Shown: positions 16,530 to 26,564 of the stretch, one piece after another | How positions within the stretch are numbered: the stretch's first letter is position 1 | How the letters are laid out: every line of letters begins with the position of its first letter | Origin: Pseudoflavonifractor capillosus | Lineage (GTDB): Bacteria; Bacillota; Clostridia; Oscillospirales; Oscillospiraceae | NCBI RefSeq assembly: GCF_016902575.1 | Contig: NZ_JACSNZ010000005.1 | Span: 62,001 to 126,000 of the forward strand | DNA length: 64,000 nt | Reading direction: 5' to 3' | The notes under the pieces: model-generated | Databases searched by the model: none | Told to the model about the DNA's origin: nothing | What the model saw: the letters and a program-made list of their open reading frames with translations, nothing else | Program-made: the position numbers and the translations under genes

Positions 16530-18536
16530 TTAAAACTCCAGATCATAGCTTTCCACCCGATCCCCATTGATGTAGATGGTAACCAACTTGGTAGTACCGG
16601 GGTTCTGGGTCACCTCACGGGAGAAATTGCCTTGTTCATCGGCGTTCCATGAGCCGTCGAAGACCGTTGTAGATCCCAACGTCACCTTCAGGGAAATCGT
16701 TCCGGTATAAGAGCTCAAATCCACCGTAATCGTTTTCTTCACCGGAGCATCTGTGGCAACCACAGGAGGATTGGTCACAGGAGGCTGGGTGGCCTCAGGG
16801 CCAAGGCTGACCTGGAAATCAATGGAGGTCCCCGGATCCACCTGGCTGTCTTTGGCCACACTCTGCCAAATCACCTGGCCCTTGGCGTAAGTGTCACTAT
16901 AGTACTCTTTCACACTGCCCACAGCCAGGCCTTGCAATTTCAGCTGCGCCTCCACCTGCTCCAAGCTAAAGCCCACGTAGTTTCCTACGGTAACCTTCTC
17001 CACCTCTTTGCCCTTACTGATGACGATGGTCACCTCGTCACCCTCCTCCAGAATGGTGCCTTTGGTGGGTGTATAGGAGATGACATAGTCCTTGTCTATG
17101 GTCTGAGAATACTCGTACTCCTGTTTCACCTTTAGCTTCATGTCATCCTGCAAGGTGGTCAGAGCCCGGCTGGACTCCCAGCCTGTCACGTCGATCATGC
17201 GGATTTCCTCTGCGCCACTGCTGACGTTGACCTTAATGGTATATTTTCCGTCCTTGACCTTGGTGTCCGCCTCTGGAGTCTGCTGGCAGATCTGATCCTC
17301 GTCGTACTCTTCGCTGTACATGGATTCGCCCACCTCAATGTTGAAATCACCCAGCAAGGAGGGATCATTCTCCAACTCCTCCAAGGTATATCCCAACAGG
17401 TTGGGAATCGTGTATTCCTTGGCGGGGGCAAAAATCGCACCCCGGATGAACGTGACCACGAAAATAATGATACCGATGACAAAGACGAGAATTGCCATCA
17501 CCGCAATGGCCATGGGGGGGAGCTCGATTTTACCGAACAGCTTTATCTTGCGTGTCCCCTCATCATAGTCTTCCGTATAGTCTTCTTCTCCATCATCCTC
17601 ATAATCATCCCTGTTATCGCCCATCTCTCGGACTCCGCTGACCGGAATCACCCGCGTGGGCTCCTCTACATTCTCGACCCGGATGGTGTCACTGGGGACA
17701 AATTCAGGATTCTTTTGAAATTCTGTCACTGCGTCCAGCATATCCTGGGCAGAAAGATACCGCTGATTGGGGTTTGGAGCCATGGCCTTCATGATGATGG
17801 CCTCCAGGCCAACAGGGATATCTGGGTTCAGCTCCCGGGGCTGAATGGGGATGGAGTTGATGTGCTGAATGGCCACCAGCACCGGAGTCTCCCCCTCGAA
17901 CGGCAGCCGGCCAGTGAGCATCTCGTAGAGCATCACACCCACAGAGTACAAATCAGAACGTCCGTCAATGTGGCTTCCCTTGGCCTGCTCTGGGGAAATA
18001 TAATGCACTGACCCCAATGCCTCCTGGGTCAACGTGGCCTGCGCAGAACTGGTAAGCCGAGCAATTCCGAAATCTGCCACCTTGATACTGCCGTCCCGCA
18101 GCACCATGATGTTGTGGGGTTTGATATCACGGTGAATGATGCCACGGCTGTGGGCATGATCCAGAGCACGAAGAATCTGCGCAATAAAATGCAGCGCCTC
18201 CTGCCACTTCAGAGGCAGCCCACGCTTTTGCATATATTGCTTCAGGGACATCCCCTCAATGAGTTCCATGACAATGTAGTTGAGTCCATCGCTCTGACAC
18301 ACGTCATAGACCCCCACGATATTGACGTGGGACAGCATAGCCACTGCCTGGGACTCCGCCTGGAATCTCCGGCGGAAGTCTGCGTCACTGGCCAGCTCCG
18401 GTTTGAGTATTTTAATGGCAACCAGACGATTGAGACGATGACAACGTGCCTTATACACCACAGCCATGCCACCAACGCCGATACGCTCTAAAATCTCGTA
18501 GCGGTTGTCCAGCATTTTACCTATGTACTGATCCAT
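16530..18536 (-). CDS. prkC: PASTA-domain Ser/Thr protein kinase (PrkC/Stk)
   Basis: Membrane kinase sensing muropeptides and lipid II; controls wall growth and germination. 668 residues: kinase domain 10-270 with GVGGMAVVYKAR, catalytic Lys42, HRDIKPHN (Asp137) and DFG 155-157; an acidic juxtamembrane linker (DDYEDDGEEDYTEDYDE); one membrane helix at about 342-368; three extracellular PASTA repeats; and a C-terminal beta domain of about 80 residues after a Pro/Thr linker. ATG 18536 follows GGAGGAA. The cognate phosphatase gene is immediately upstream. Confidence 0.97.
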   Translation of the reverse strand: MDQYIGKMLDNRYEILERIGVGGMAVVYKARCHRLNRLVAIKILKPELASDADFRRRFQAESQAVAMLSHVNIVGVYDVCQSDGLNYIVMELIEGMSLKQYMQKRGLPLKWQEALHFIAQILRALDHAHSRGIIHRDIKPHNIMVLRDGSIKVADFGIARLTSSAQATLTQEALGSVHYISPEQAKGSHIDGRSDLYSVGVMLYEMLTGRLPFEGETPVLVAIQHINSIPIQPRELNPDIPVGLEAIIMKAMAPNPNQRYLSAQDMLDAVTEFQKNPEFVPSDTIRVENVEEPTRVIPVSGVREMGDNRDDYEDDGEEDYTEDYDEGTRKIKLFGKIELPPMAIAVMAILVFVIGIIIFVVTFIRGAIFAPAKEYTIPNLLGYTLEELENDPSLLGDFNIEVGESMYSEEYDEDQICQQTPEADTKVKDGKYTIKVNVSSGAEEIRMIDVTGWESSRALTTLQDDMKLKVKQEYEYSQTIDKDYVISYTPTKGTILEEGDEVTIVISKGKEVEKVTVGNYVGFSLEQVEAQLKLQGLAVGSVKEYYSDTYAKGQVIWQSVAKDSQVDPGTSIDFQVSLGPEATQPPVTNPPVVATDAPVKKTITVDLSSYTGTISLKVTLGSTTVFDGSWNADEQGNFSREVTQNPGTTKLVTIYINGDRVESYDLEF

Positions 18537-18561
18537 GGTAAATGTTCCTCCTCGTTGTGGT

Positions 18562-19299
18562 TCACAGCTGTGCCATGACAATGGTCACATTGTCCGGCGC
18601 ACCCTGTTCCAGCGTCATACGCATCAAATTACGGCACCGATCCTCCAAAGGAATGGGCGCCAAAGCCTGCTCCAGTAAAACATCGTCAGGCAACACATTG
18701 GACAGGCCATCGCTGCACAATAACAAGCGATCCCCATCCTGCACAGAAAGGTGGTAGCAGTCTGCCGCCACATCCCGATCCACGCCAAGAGCCCGGGTGA
18801 TCAGATTCTTTTTGGGATGGATTCTGGCTTCCTCCGGTGTGATATCTCCCCGGGTAACCAACAGCTGCACCAAAGAGTGGTCCTTGGTCACCTGGTAGAT
18901 ATGATCGTTTTGCATGTGGTAGCAACGACTGTCCCCTACGTTAACCACATAGGCATCCGCCCCCACCAGTAAGGCAGCTACCAGCGTAGTCCCCATTCCT
19001 CGATATTGTTCATCGGAGCGGGAGAGCTGGTATACCTGAGTGTTGGCATGCAGGCAGGCCTCACGCAGCACATGATAGCAGCTGCGCTCACCCTCCGGCA
19101 TCTTCTGGCTGCATAGGTCCTCTACCGCAGCGGCAAAGGTCTCCACAGCCACTGCACTGGCCACATTGCCCGCCCGTGCGCCGCCCATTCCGTCACATAC
19201 CACAGCGATGGCCACCTGTTCACCCAGATGGCGCACGGTGTAGCTGTCCTGGTTCTCGCTGCGAACCGCACCGATATCTGTCATTCCAAATATATTCAT
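18562..19299 (-). CDS. prpC: PP2C-type Ser/Thr phosphatase (PrpC/Stp)
   Basis: Mn/Mg-dependent phosphatase that reverses PrkC phosphorylation. 245 residues with the PP2C motifs: N-terminal TDIGAVRSENQDSY, VCDGMGGARAGN (metal Asp), NVGDSRCYH, DHSLV and LLLCSDGLSN. Cytosolic, with no membrane segment. Overlaps rlmN by 4 bp and is 25 nt from prkC, so the three are one operon, as in other Firmicutes. Confidence 0.96.
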   Translation of the reverse strand: MNIFGMTDIGAVRSENQDSYTVRHLGEQVAIAVVCDGMGGARAGNVASAVAVETFAAAVEDLCSQKMPEGERSCYHVLREACLHANTQVYQLSRSDEQYRGMGTTLVAALLVGADAYVVNVGDSRCYHMQNDHIYQVTKDHSLVQLLVTRGDITPEEARIHPKKNLITRALGVDRDVAADCYHLSVQDGDRLLLCSDGLSNVLPDDVLLEQALAPIPLEDRCRNLMRMTLEQGAPDNVTIVMAQL

Positions 19300-20348
19300 T
19301 GAGCTTCGTCCTTTCCAGACTGGAGCTGATTTTGTTTCATTTGTTTCCGCCGCAGCTGGCCACAGGAGGCGTCAATGTCGCCACCCAGTTTCCGCCGCAC
19401 CGTCGCCGTAACTCCCTGAGCTTCCAGACGGTTCTGGAACTGCCGCACCCGTCGGCTGGGCTTGAGGGGAGATTCCTCCACATGATTGAGCGGGATCAAA
19501 TTCACATGACCAGGCTGACCGTGCAGCAGCTTCACCAACAGGTCCGCCTGTTCATCGCTGTCGTTTACTCCGTCGATCATGGCATATTCGTAGGAAATGC
19601 GGCGTCCAGTTTGCTGGAAATATCTGCGGCAAGTGTCCATCAGCAAATCCACTCCCACAGCTCGGTTGACCGGCATCAGCCTGGAGCGAGTTTGGTCGTC
19701 GGGCGCATGGAGAGAAACGCTTAACGTTAATTGTAACCCCAACTGGGCCAATTTGTCAATTTTCTTTACAAGGCCACAGGTGGACAGAGAGATGTGCCGC
19801 ATGCCGATGTTTACCCCATCGGGGTGGTTGACCAGCTGTAAAAACTGCGTCACATTCTCGAAATTATCCAAAGGCTCTCCAATTCCCATCATAACGATGT
19901 TGGAAATCTCCGCTCCACTGTCCAGTTGGGTAAATATCACCTGATCCAAAATTTCGCTGGGCTGTAAGTCCCGCACCTTTCCCCCCAAGGTGGAGGCGCA
20001 GAATACACACCCCATGTTGCAACCCACCTGGCAGGAAACACACACCGTGTTCCCGTGTTGGTAGCGCATGAGCACCGTCTCCACACAGTTGCCGTCCCGT
20101 AGCCGCCACAGGTACTTGATGGTGCCATCGATGGCAGACTGCTGCTTCCGCTCCACCGCAGGAACCGTAATATAGCTCTGCTCCTTCAACGTCTCCCGCA
20201 GAGATTTGGGGAGATTGGTCATCTCGTCAAAGGAGGTCACACCACGGTGCAGCCACTGAAAAATCTGCTTGGCCCGAAAGCTGGGCTGTCCCATCTCTTT
20301 CAGCCATGCCCCCAACTCCTGGGGCAGCATGGACTTGATGTCAATCAC
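19296..20348 (-). CDS. rlmN: 23S rRNA (adenine(2503)-C2)-methyltransferase
   Basis: Radical-SAM methylase acting on A2503 of 23S rRNA and A37 of some tRNAs. 350 residues. The cluster motif CNMGCVFC (C-x3-C-x2-C) follows SCQV. GIGEPLDN and the SAM-binding HISLSTCGLV are present, and the methyl-carrying Cys lies in DIDASCGQL near the C-terminus. Start is GTG 20348 with AGGAGG upstream. No sign of the Cfr resistance variant. Confidence 0.97.
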   Translation of the reverse strand: MIDIKSMLPQELGAWLKEMGQPSFRAKQIFQWLHRGVTSFDEMTNLPKSLRETLKEQSYITVPAVERKQQSAIDGTIKYLWRLRDGNCVETVLMRYQHGNTVCVSCQVGCNMGCVFCASTLGGKVRDLQPSEILDQVIFTQLDSGAEISNIVMMGIGEPLDNFENVTQFLQLVNHPDGVNIGMRHISLSTCGLVKKIDKLAQLGLQLTLSVSLHAPDDQTRSRLMPVNRAVGVDLLMDTCRRYFQQTGRRISYEYAMIDGVNDSDEQADLLVKLLHGQPGHVNLIPLNHVEESPLKPSRRVRQFQNRLEAQGVTATVRRKLGGDIDASCGQLRRKQMKQNQLQSGKDEAQ

Positions 20349-20351
20349 AGG

Positions 20352-21677
20352 TCAAACCTCCTTTTTACGCAGTCGGGCCACAAAAAAACCATCTGTGTGA
20401 TGAATATGCGGCCAAAAGGTCATCATGCCTTCTTGTCGGCCAAAACAGGGCAATTCAAAGGCTTCCAAAGTAAATTCGGGATGTTGTTTCAAAAACCATG
20501 TCACGACATCCTGATTTTCCCCGGCACGAAGAGTGCAGGTAGCATAAATCATCACCCCGCCAGGTCGCACATAGGCTGCGCAGTTGTCCACGATCTTTTT
20601 TTGTACCTCGGGCAACCCATCCAGAGGTTTGGGGTCTTTATAGCGAATATCCGGCTTTTTCCGGATGATACCAAGCCCTGAACAGGGTACATCCACCAGC
20701 ACCGTATCAAACCCATCCACCCAATCAGCCCGACGCTCAGACGCACTTTGCAGCAGGGCCTCCATGGCGGTCAATCTCAGTCGGCTGGCCCCTGCCTCCA
20801 ACAGCTTCATCTTGTGGGGGTGGATATCACAGGAGATGATGTGCCCTTCATTGCCCATATCTACGCCGGCAGCAAAGGACTTTCCCCCCGGCGCCGCACA
20901 GCAGTCTAGCACCCGTTGTCCCGGCCGGATCCCGGCCGCTGTCACAGCCAGGCGAGCCGCCGCATCCTGAATGTAAAAATACCCTTTCTGGTACGCATTC
21001 AGTCGCTCCATGTCTCCGGTGCCGCTGAGCAGCAGGCACCCTTCCAGCCAGGGGTGAGGCTTTACCTCCACCCCGTCCCGCTCCAGCTCTTTCACAGCTT
21101 CCTCCACGGTGCATACCACAGTATTCACCTGGGCGGTGGTGGAAGGCTGGCAATTATCTGCCTCTGCCCAGGCCCGCACACCGTCCAGGCCCAGCACCTG
21201 GCTAAACTCCTCCACCAGCCAACGGGGATGGCTGGTCTGAAGGGAGATGGACTCCAACTCGTCCCCTCCCTGGGGCTGTGGCAGAGGCATATCCCGCAGG
21301 ATGCCCCGCAGCACTCCATTGACCATCCCGGCAGCTCTGGGATTCCGGCAGTGCTTTTTGGTCAGCTGCACTCCCTCGTTCACCGCAGCGCTGGATGGAA
21401 TCTTATCCATGTAGAGGATCTGATACAGAGAAACCCGCAGTATGGACAGCACCTTAGGTTCCAATTTTTTCAACCCACCGGTACAGCGGCGGGCCAAATA
21501 CCAATCCAGCGTCATCCTGGTCTGCAACACCCCGAAACACAACCGGGTAGCCAAGGCAGCATCCCGGCGATCCAGGCCGCTCTCTTTCAGGATTCGCTTC
21601 AAATGGCCCTCTGACCAGGCTCCTTGCCGGTCACAGGCCGTGAGGGTCAGCATCGCCGCTTCTCTGGCAGATCCCAT
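20352..21677 (-). CDS. rsmB: 16S rRNA (cytosine(967)-C5)-methyltransferase
   Basis: 441 residues: N-terminal NusB-like RNA-binding domain (about 1-150), then a SAM methyltransferase domain. Motifs: LDCCAAPGGKSFAAG (SAM binding), VDVPCSGLGIIRKKPDIRYK (motif IV catalytic Cys) and IYATCTLRAGENQDVV (motif VI Cys). ATG 21677 has AGGAG upstream. Three nt from rlmN and 13 nt from fmt. Confidence 0.96.
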   Translation of the reverse strand: MGSAREAAMLTLTACDRQGAWSEGHLKRILKESGLDRRDAALATRLCFGVLQTRMTLDWYLARRCTGGLKKLEPKVLSILRVSLYQILYMDKIPSSAAVNEGVQLTKKHCRNPRAAGMVNGVLRGILRDMPLPQPQGGDELESISLQTSHPRWLVEEFSQVLGLDGVRAWAEADNCQPSTTAQVNTVVCTVEEAVKELERDGVEVKPHPWLEGCLLLSGTGDMERLNAYQKGYFYIQDAAARLAVTAAGIRPGQRVLDCCAAPGGKSFAAGVDMGNEGHIISCDIHPHKMKLLEAGASRLRLTAMEALLQSASERRADWVDGFDTVLVDVPCSGLGIIRKKPDIRYKDPKPLDGLPEVQKKIVDNCAAYVRPGGVMIYATCTLRAGENQDVVTWFLKQHPEFTLEAFELPCFGRQEGMMTFWPHIHHTDGFFVARLRKKEV

Positions 21678-21690
21678 AGGTAAACTCCTC

Positions 21691-22620
21691 TCAAATAGCT
21701 TCCTTCTCCTTCAGCGGATGGCCCAACAGGAAGGCATGGGCCGCCATAGCCTTTTTCCCATCTGGCTGAAGCTCTAAAATTTGCAGCACGGTTCCCTGTC
21801 CGCAGGCCACCCACAGGCCGTGCTTATCCGCCTTGACGCAAGTACCAGGAGCCTGAGCTGTCTTCTCATCTGACACCACTGTGCGGATGATCTTGCACCG
21901 CACCCCGTCCACCTCGGCGGTGGCAGAAGGCCAGGGTGTCAGTCCCCGCACCTGGTTGTGAATCTCCCTGGCGGTATGCGTCCAATCAATGGGGGACAGT
22001 GCCCGGGAGAGCATGGGAGCATAGCAGGACTGGGCATCGTCCTGAGGCACGGGTACTGCCGTTCCGCTCTCCAGCTGCTCCAGAACCTGAGGCAAGAGAT
22101 CTGCCCCCATCTGGGCCAGTCGGTCGTGGAGCTGCTGGGCAGACTCATTGAGGTCAATGGCAGTAGCGCTGCTGGCCAGCATATCACCGGTGTCCAACCC
22201 CTCCGCCATATACATGATGGTCACGCCCGTCTCCTCTTCCCCATTGAGAATGGCCCAGTTGATGGGTGCTGCGCCCCGATACTTGGGCAGCAGTGAGGAA
22301 TGAACATTGATACACCCCAGGGCAGGCAGCTGCAAAATATCCACCGGGAGGATCTTCCCATACGCAGCCACCACAATGAGCTGGGGCTCCAGCTCACGCA
22401 GTTGCTCCAGCGCCGTACCATCCCGCAGGGTAGTGGGCTGAAAAACCGGGATTCCTACTGTCAAGGCATATTCCTTCACAGGTGGCGGCAACAGCTTCAT
22501 GCCACGATTTTTGGGCTTATCGGGCTGGGTAAAGACCCCGCACACCTCATGGCCGCACTCCACCAGCTTACGCAGAGAGGGGACCGCAAAGTCCGGCGTG
22601 CCCATAAAAACGATCCTCAT
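21691..22620 (-). CDS. fmt: Methionyl-tRNA formyltransferase
   Basis: Formylates initiator Met-tRNA using 10-formyl-THF. 309 residues: N-terminal formyltransferase fold with FMGTPDFAVPSL, the catalytic block NVHSSLLPKYRGAAPINWAI (Asn-His) and GVTIMYMAEGLDTGDML (Asp), then the OB-fold C-terminal domain (LTPWPSATAEV). The start overlaps def by 4 bp. Confidence 0.97.
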   Translation of the reverse strand: MRIVFMGTPDFAVPSLRKLVECGHEVCGVFTQPDKPKNRGMKLLPPPVKEYALTVGIPVFQPTTLRDGTALEQLRELEPQLIVVAAYGKILPVDILQLPALGCINVHSSLLPKYRGAAPINWAILNGEEETGVTIMYMAEGLDTGDMLASSATAIDLNESAQQLHDRLAQMGADLLPQVLEQLESGTAVPVPQDDAQSCYAPMLSRALSPIDWTHTAREIHNQVRGLTPWPSATAEVDGVRCKIIRTVVSDEKTAQAPGTCVKADKHGLWVACGQGTVLQILELQPDGKKAMAAHAFLLGHPLKEKEAI

Positions 22621-23105
22621 GCGTTTTCATCCTCCATGGACTCCAGCTCCTCCACCGTATACAGCCGATCTGTATGCTCTACAAACAGGTGTCCATCCAA
22701 GTGCTCCAACTCGTGGCAGAAGCAGCGAGCCACAATACCCTCCCCGCTCATTTCAAAGAAGTTGCCGTTGCGATCCTGGGCCCGCACAGTGGCGGTGGCA
22801 GGACGGGTGACCACGCCGTACTTTCCAGGCACAGACAGGCAACCTTCCAGGCCGGTCTGCTCCCCATCAGAGGCAATGATCTGGGGGTTGACCAGCTCCA
22901 CCATGTTCTCCTCTGCATCCATGACAATGACCACTCGGCGCAAAATACCGATTTGAGGTGCAGCCAAGCCAACGCCGTTGGCCTGTACCAGCGTCTCTTT
23001 CATATCATCCAGCAGCTCATGGAGCTTCTGATCGAACTTTTCCACCGGGCGGCAGGTCTTAGCCAGCACCGGATCACCCTGGGTCACAATGGTTCTCAAA
23101 GACAT
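22617..23105 (-). CDS. def: Peptide deformylase
   Basis: Fe(II)/Zn enzyme removing the N-formyl group from nascent proteins. 162 residues with the three motifs in order: GVGLAAPQIG, EGCLSVPG (metal Cys) and CHELEHLDGHLFV (HExxH). ATG 23105 follows GGAGGAT. Co-transcribed with fmt, its functional counterpart. Confidence 0.97.
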   Translation of the reverse strand: MSLRTIVTQGDPVLAKTCRPVEKFDQKLHELLDDMKETLVQANGVGLAAPQIGILRRVVIVMDAEENMVELVNPQIIASDGEQTGLEGCLSVPGKYGVVTRPATATVRAQDRNGNFFEMSGEGIVARCFCHELEHLDGHLFVEHTDRLYTVEELESMEDENA

Positions 23106-23128
23106 AACTCATATCCTCCTCTGTCTCA

Positions 23129-25603
23129 TTAGTCCTGGGGATTGATGTCCCCATAGACGGAAACGCCTCGATTGGCTTTATCCTTCTGGGCTTGGCGAAC
23201 CACATGGGCCACCAGTTCCCGCATTGATTTCGTATTTTGGGTCTGAAGAGTCAAGTGATATCGGTAGCGATTATTCACCTTCACCACTCGGTCCGGTGCT
23301 GGCCCCAATAGCCGACACGCAGTTGCTGCCCCCGTCTGTTGGGAGAGCAACTGCTCCAAGACTCTGCGCAGCCGAACACTGACCCTCATCACATCTTCTT
23401 CCACCTCACCGGTGACATGGATCACAAATAAATCACCAAAGGGTGGATAATCCCGCAGTTGCCGCAGGCGGATCTCCTGGGCATAAAATGTGTCATAATC
23501 CTGGCGGGCTGCACACTCTATCACCTCATTATCCGGCGTGAAGGTTTGGATCATAGCCCTCCCTGTCTTTCCGCCACGCCCCGCCCGTCCCACCACCTGG
23601 GTGAGCAGAGAAAAGGTGCGTTCTCCGCCTCGATAGTCCTCCACATATAAGGTCTGATCAGCAGACACTGCCCCAACCAGGGTTACATTTTCAAAATCCA
23701 GACCTTTGGCCACCATCTGGGTGCCCACCAGCACCGGAATTTTCTCTTTTTGGAATTGAGCCAGCAGCTTGGCGTGCCCTTGTACGCCGGTGACGGTGTC
23801 TGTATCCATCCGCATCACCCCAACACCGGGAAACAGGCGGTTCAATTCCTCCTCCACCTTTTGCGTTCCGACGCCCTGGAAACTGAACATTCCCCCACAC
23901 TGGGGGCAGCTATGGGGCAAGGGCTGGGAATATCCGCAATGGTGGCACATCAGCCGTCCATTTGCCCTGTGATAGGTGAGATGCACAGAACATCTGGGGC
24001 ATTCGGGAGATGCACCACACTCCCCACACATCACCATATTACTGCTGCCCCGGCGGTTGACAAAGAGAATGGCCTGCTCGCCCCGGGCAATGGTCTCACG
24101 CAGCGCCTGCTCCAGGGGCTGGCTGATGACTGCATTGTGTCCTGCCCGGAGTTCCTCTCGCATATCCACCACGGTCACCTGAGGCAGCTCCCGCTGATTG
24201 AACCGATGGCTGATTTGGAAAAAGTGATATGGCCCCTCCAGGGCATGGTACATGGTCTCCACCGACGGCGTGGCAGAGCCCAGCAACAACAGGGCTCCCT
24301 CCCTGCTGCATCGAAACTTGGCCACGTCTCTGGCGTGGTAGCGGGGGTTCTGCTCTGACTGGTAGGTGGGCTCCTGCTCCTCATCCAGAACAATCAATCC
24401 TAAATTTTTTACAGGGGCAAACACCGCCGAGCGAGTACCCACCACCACCATAGCCTCTCCGGCCCGCACCCGCTTCCACTCATCGTAGCGCTCTCCAGAA
24501 GAGAGGGCACTGTGAAGAATGGCCACCTGCTGCCCGAAATGCTGGGTAAACAGGCCCATAAGCTGGGGGGTAAGGGAAATTTCCGGTACTAAAACCATGG
24601 CTCCTCTGCCTTGCTCCAGGCTGTTGTGGATCAGCTGGATATATACCTGGGTCTTTCCACTCCCCGTCACACCGTAGAGCAGTGCAGCTGCGGGCTTGTG
24701 CTCCTCCATCAGAGTCCAAAGCCCCTCCATAGCCTGCTGTTGTTGTTGGTTGAGGGTCACCGGAGCCAAAGGCTTCTGAATCTCCTGCCCCTGGCTAGGT
24801 CGGCGGTAGACTTCCTGCTTGCGCAGTAAAACAATTCCCTGTTTTTCCAAAGACCGCAGCGTTTGTAGTGACGCCCCGGTGAAGTAACACAGCTCCTTGG
24901 CAGATACCTCTCCCATCTCGCACAGCACTTTCACCGCTTCATATTGCAAAGGAGCACGCCGTTTTCGCCCTGAAACTTGAGCCAGAGCTTCCTCCGGAGG
25001 GATGGCCAAAGAAGCCCTCTGCTCCAGCTTGTCCTTCACCTCCGGAATGCCGTCTGCACTTCGAAGGATTCCGCCCGACTGGGACAGCAGGCGCAAAGCG
25101 GGCCATGGATCCGTACCGCCAAAGCTGCTCTGGATCTCTCCTAACTCTGCACTGCCTCCATGGGCGCACAAGATATCTGCCAGTCTCAGTGCATCTCTTT
25201 GCTCTCCAGCCAGTTGATAGAGTTTCTCTCGATCCACGCCGGGTGCCACGCTCCAACTCTCCTTCAGAGAGTACCACAGCCCGGCAGGAAGCATGACACG
25301 GATGGCCTCGTAGACGGTGCAGAAGTAGTGTTCCCGCATCCACAGGGCCAACTGGATATTCTCTCGGGTGAGCACAGGCTCCTGATCCAACACCGTCTGT
25401 ATGGGCTTGAGTTTGGTTGTATCCTCGGTACTCCCCAGCGCCAGCACAATACCGTCACTGAGGCGATTGCCCCGGCCAAATGGCACTGCAACCCGTACCC
25501 CGGGCTGTACTCGCTGGGCCATATGACTGGGGATAAGGTAATCAAATGGCCTGTCTATGGCATAGACGGCGGCAGCCACCGCTACTTTTGCTGTATGTGG
25601 CAA
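23129..25603 (-). CDS. priA: Primosomal protein N', replication-restart helicase
   Basis: 3'-5' DNA helicase that reloads the replisome at stalled forks. 824 residues: N-terminal 3'-DNA-binding domain (DRPFDYLIP), Walker A YGVTGSGKTQVY, Walker B VLDEEQEPTY (DEEQ where DEEH is usual), the zinc-binding insertion CGECGASPECPRC ... CHHCGYSQ ... CPQCGG, and helicase motif QVVGRAGRGGKTG. Start TTG 25603 with GGAGG upstream; no ATG lies nearby. Confidence 0.96.
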   Translation of the reverse strand: MPHTAKVAVAAAVYAIDRPFDYLIPSHMAQRVQPGVRVAVPFGRGNRLSDGIVLALGSTEDTTKLKPIQTVLDQEPVLTRENIQLALWMREHYFCTVYEAIRVMLPAGLWYSLKESWSVAPGVDREKLYQLAGEQRDALRLADILCAHGGSAELGEIQSSFGGTDPWPALRLLSQSGGILRSADGIPEVKDKLEQRASLAIPPEEALAQVSGRKRRAPLQYEAVKVLCEMGEVSAKELCYFTGASLQTLRSLEKQGIVLLRKQEVYRRPSQGQEIQKPLAPVTLNQQQQQAMEGLWTLMEEHKPAAALLYGVTGSGKTQVYIQLIHNSLEQGRGAMVLVPEISLTPQLMGLFTQHFGQQVAILHSALSSGERYDEWKRVRAGEAMVVVGTRSAVFAPVKNLGLIVLDEEQEPTYQSEQNPRYHARDVAKFRCSREGALLLLGSATPSVETMYHALEGPYHFFQISHRFNQRELPQVTVVDMREELRAGHNAVISQPLEQALRETIARGEQAILFVNRRGSSNMVMCGECGASPECPRCSVHLTYHRANGRLMCHHCGYSQPLPHSCPQCGGMFSFQGVGTQKVEEELNRLFPGVGVMRMDTDTVTGVQGHAKLLAQFQKEKIPVLVGTQMVAKGLDFENVTLVGAVSADQTLYVEDYRGGERTFSLLTQVVGRAGRGGKTGRAMIQTFTPDNEVIECAARQDYDTFYAQEIRLRQLRDYPPFGDLFVIHVTGEVEEDVMRVSVRLRRVLEQLLSQQTGAATACRLLGPAPDRVVKVNNRYRYHLTLQTQNTKSMRELVAHVVRQAQKDKANRGVSVYGDINPQD

Positions 25604-25631
25604 CCCGCCACCTCCTCCTTTTGACCATGAA

Positions 25632-25660
25632 AGGGCAAGCAGCTACACACTGCTTGCCCT
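25632..25660 (-). terminator. Hairpin between rpoZ and priA
   Basis: AGGGCAAGCAG (25632-25642) and CTGCTTGCCCT (25650-25660) form a perfect 11-bp stem. Only a short T-run follows on the minus strand, so termination may be partial. Confidence 0.6.
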
Positions 25661-25700
25661 GCTTTCACCAGAAGGGGCAAGCCTCTTCTGCGCAGAAATC

Positions 25701-25916
25701 TCACTGCTCGGCAGCTTCCTCCTGGGGCTCTTCAATCTGCAGCTCGCCGCTGGCCACCTCGCGCACGGCCAAGGTCACAGCCTTCTCCGTCAGAGGGATG
25801 CCGGTCTTTTCCGACTCACTGGAAATCTCCCGGGCACGGTGTGCCACCACATTCACCAGCATATAACGGCTGGGCACATTCTCCAACAGGTCCTTCATGG
25901 GGGGGTAGAGCAACAT
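25701..25916 (-). CDS. rpoZ: RNA polymerase omega subunit
   Basis: 71 residues. Omega binds and stabilises the beta' subunit. The N-terminal MLLYPPMKDLLENVPSRYML and the conserved VVAHRAREI block with TEKAVTLAVREVASGEL are characteristic; the tail is acidic (EEPQEEAAEQ). Lies 27 nt after gmk, the usual Firmicutes order remA-gmk-rpoZ-priA. Confidence 0.95.
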   Translation of the reverse strand: MLLYPPMKDLLENVPSRYMLVNVVAHRAREISSESEKTGIPLTEKAVTLAVREVASGELQIEEPQEEAAEQ

Positions 25917-25943
25917 AATCCTTCAATCCTTTCCGTTTTTCCC

Positions 25944-26564
25944 TTAGTCTTGGGTGCCGATGATACCATCGGCCAGATGAATACGCTTCGTAACTCGGCA
26001 GCGTTCTGCCTCCAAAATGGCCAGGATCTCCTGTGCCGCAGACATCACATTGTCGTTGACCACCAGATAGTCATATTTGACGCTTTCCCGGCACTCCGCA
26101 CGGGATTTTTCCAACCGCTGGTCAATCACTTCCGGGCTGTCTGTGTTGCGGTTGCGCAAGCGGCGGGACAATTCCTCCAGAGAGGGCGGGATAATGAAAA
26201 TCAGCACCGCCTCCGGGCACTTCTCCCGCACCTTGGCTGCACCCTGCACCTCGATATCCAGCAGTACGTCAATGCCCTGCTGTAAGTAGTCTTCAATCAC
26301 CTTCAAGGATGTCCCATAGTAGTTGCCCACATACTCGGCATACTCCAGCAGCTCTCCATCCCGGATCATCCGTTCAAATTCGTCCCGGCTGACAAAGTTG
26401 TAGTTCACGCCATTTTCCTCGCCCACCCGAGGCTGCCGGGTGGTAAAGGACACAGAGAAGTGGATGTCTCGGCGACTGCTGAGCAGCTCTGCAATGACCG
26501 TACTTTTTCCCACTCCGGAGGGGCCGGAGAGTACAATCAACTCTCCTCTACGCTTCTTTTTCAT
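25944..26564 (-). CDS. gmk: Guanylate kinase
   Basis: ATP-dependent conversion of GMP to GDP. 206 residues: P-loop [28 protein letters not shown] (GMP binding), [11 protein letters not shown], and lid region [19 protein letters not shown]. Overlaps remA by 4 bp. Confidence 0.97.
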   Translation of the reverse strand: MKKKRRGELIVLSGPSGVGKSTVIAELLSSRRDIHFSVSFTTRQPRVGEENGVNYNFVSRDEFERMIRDGELLEYAEYVGNYYGTSLKVIEDYLQQGIDVLLDIEVQGAAKVREKCPEAVLIFIIPPSLEELSRRLRNRNTDSPEVIDQRLEKSRAECRESVKYDYLVVNDNVMSAAQEILAILEAERCRVTKRIHLADGIIGTQD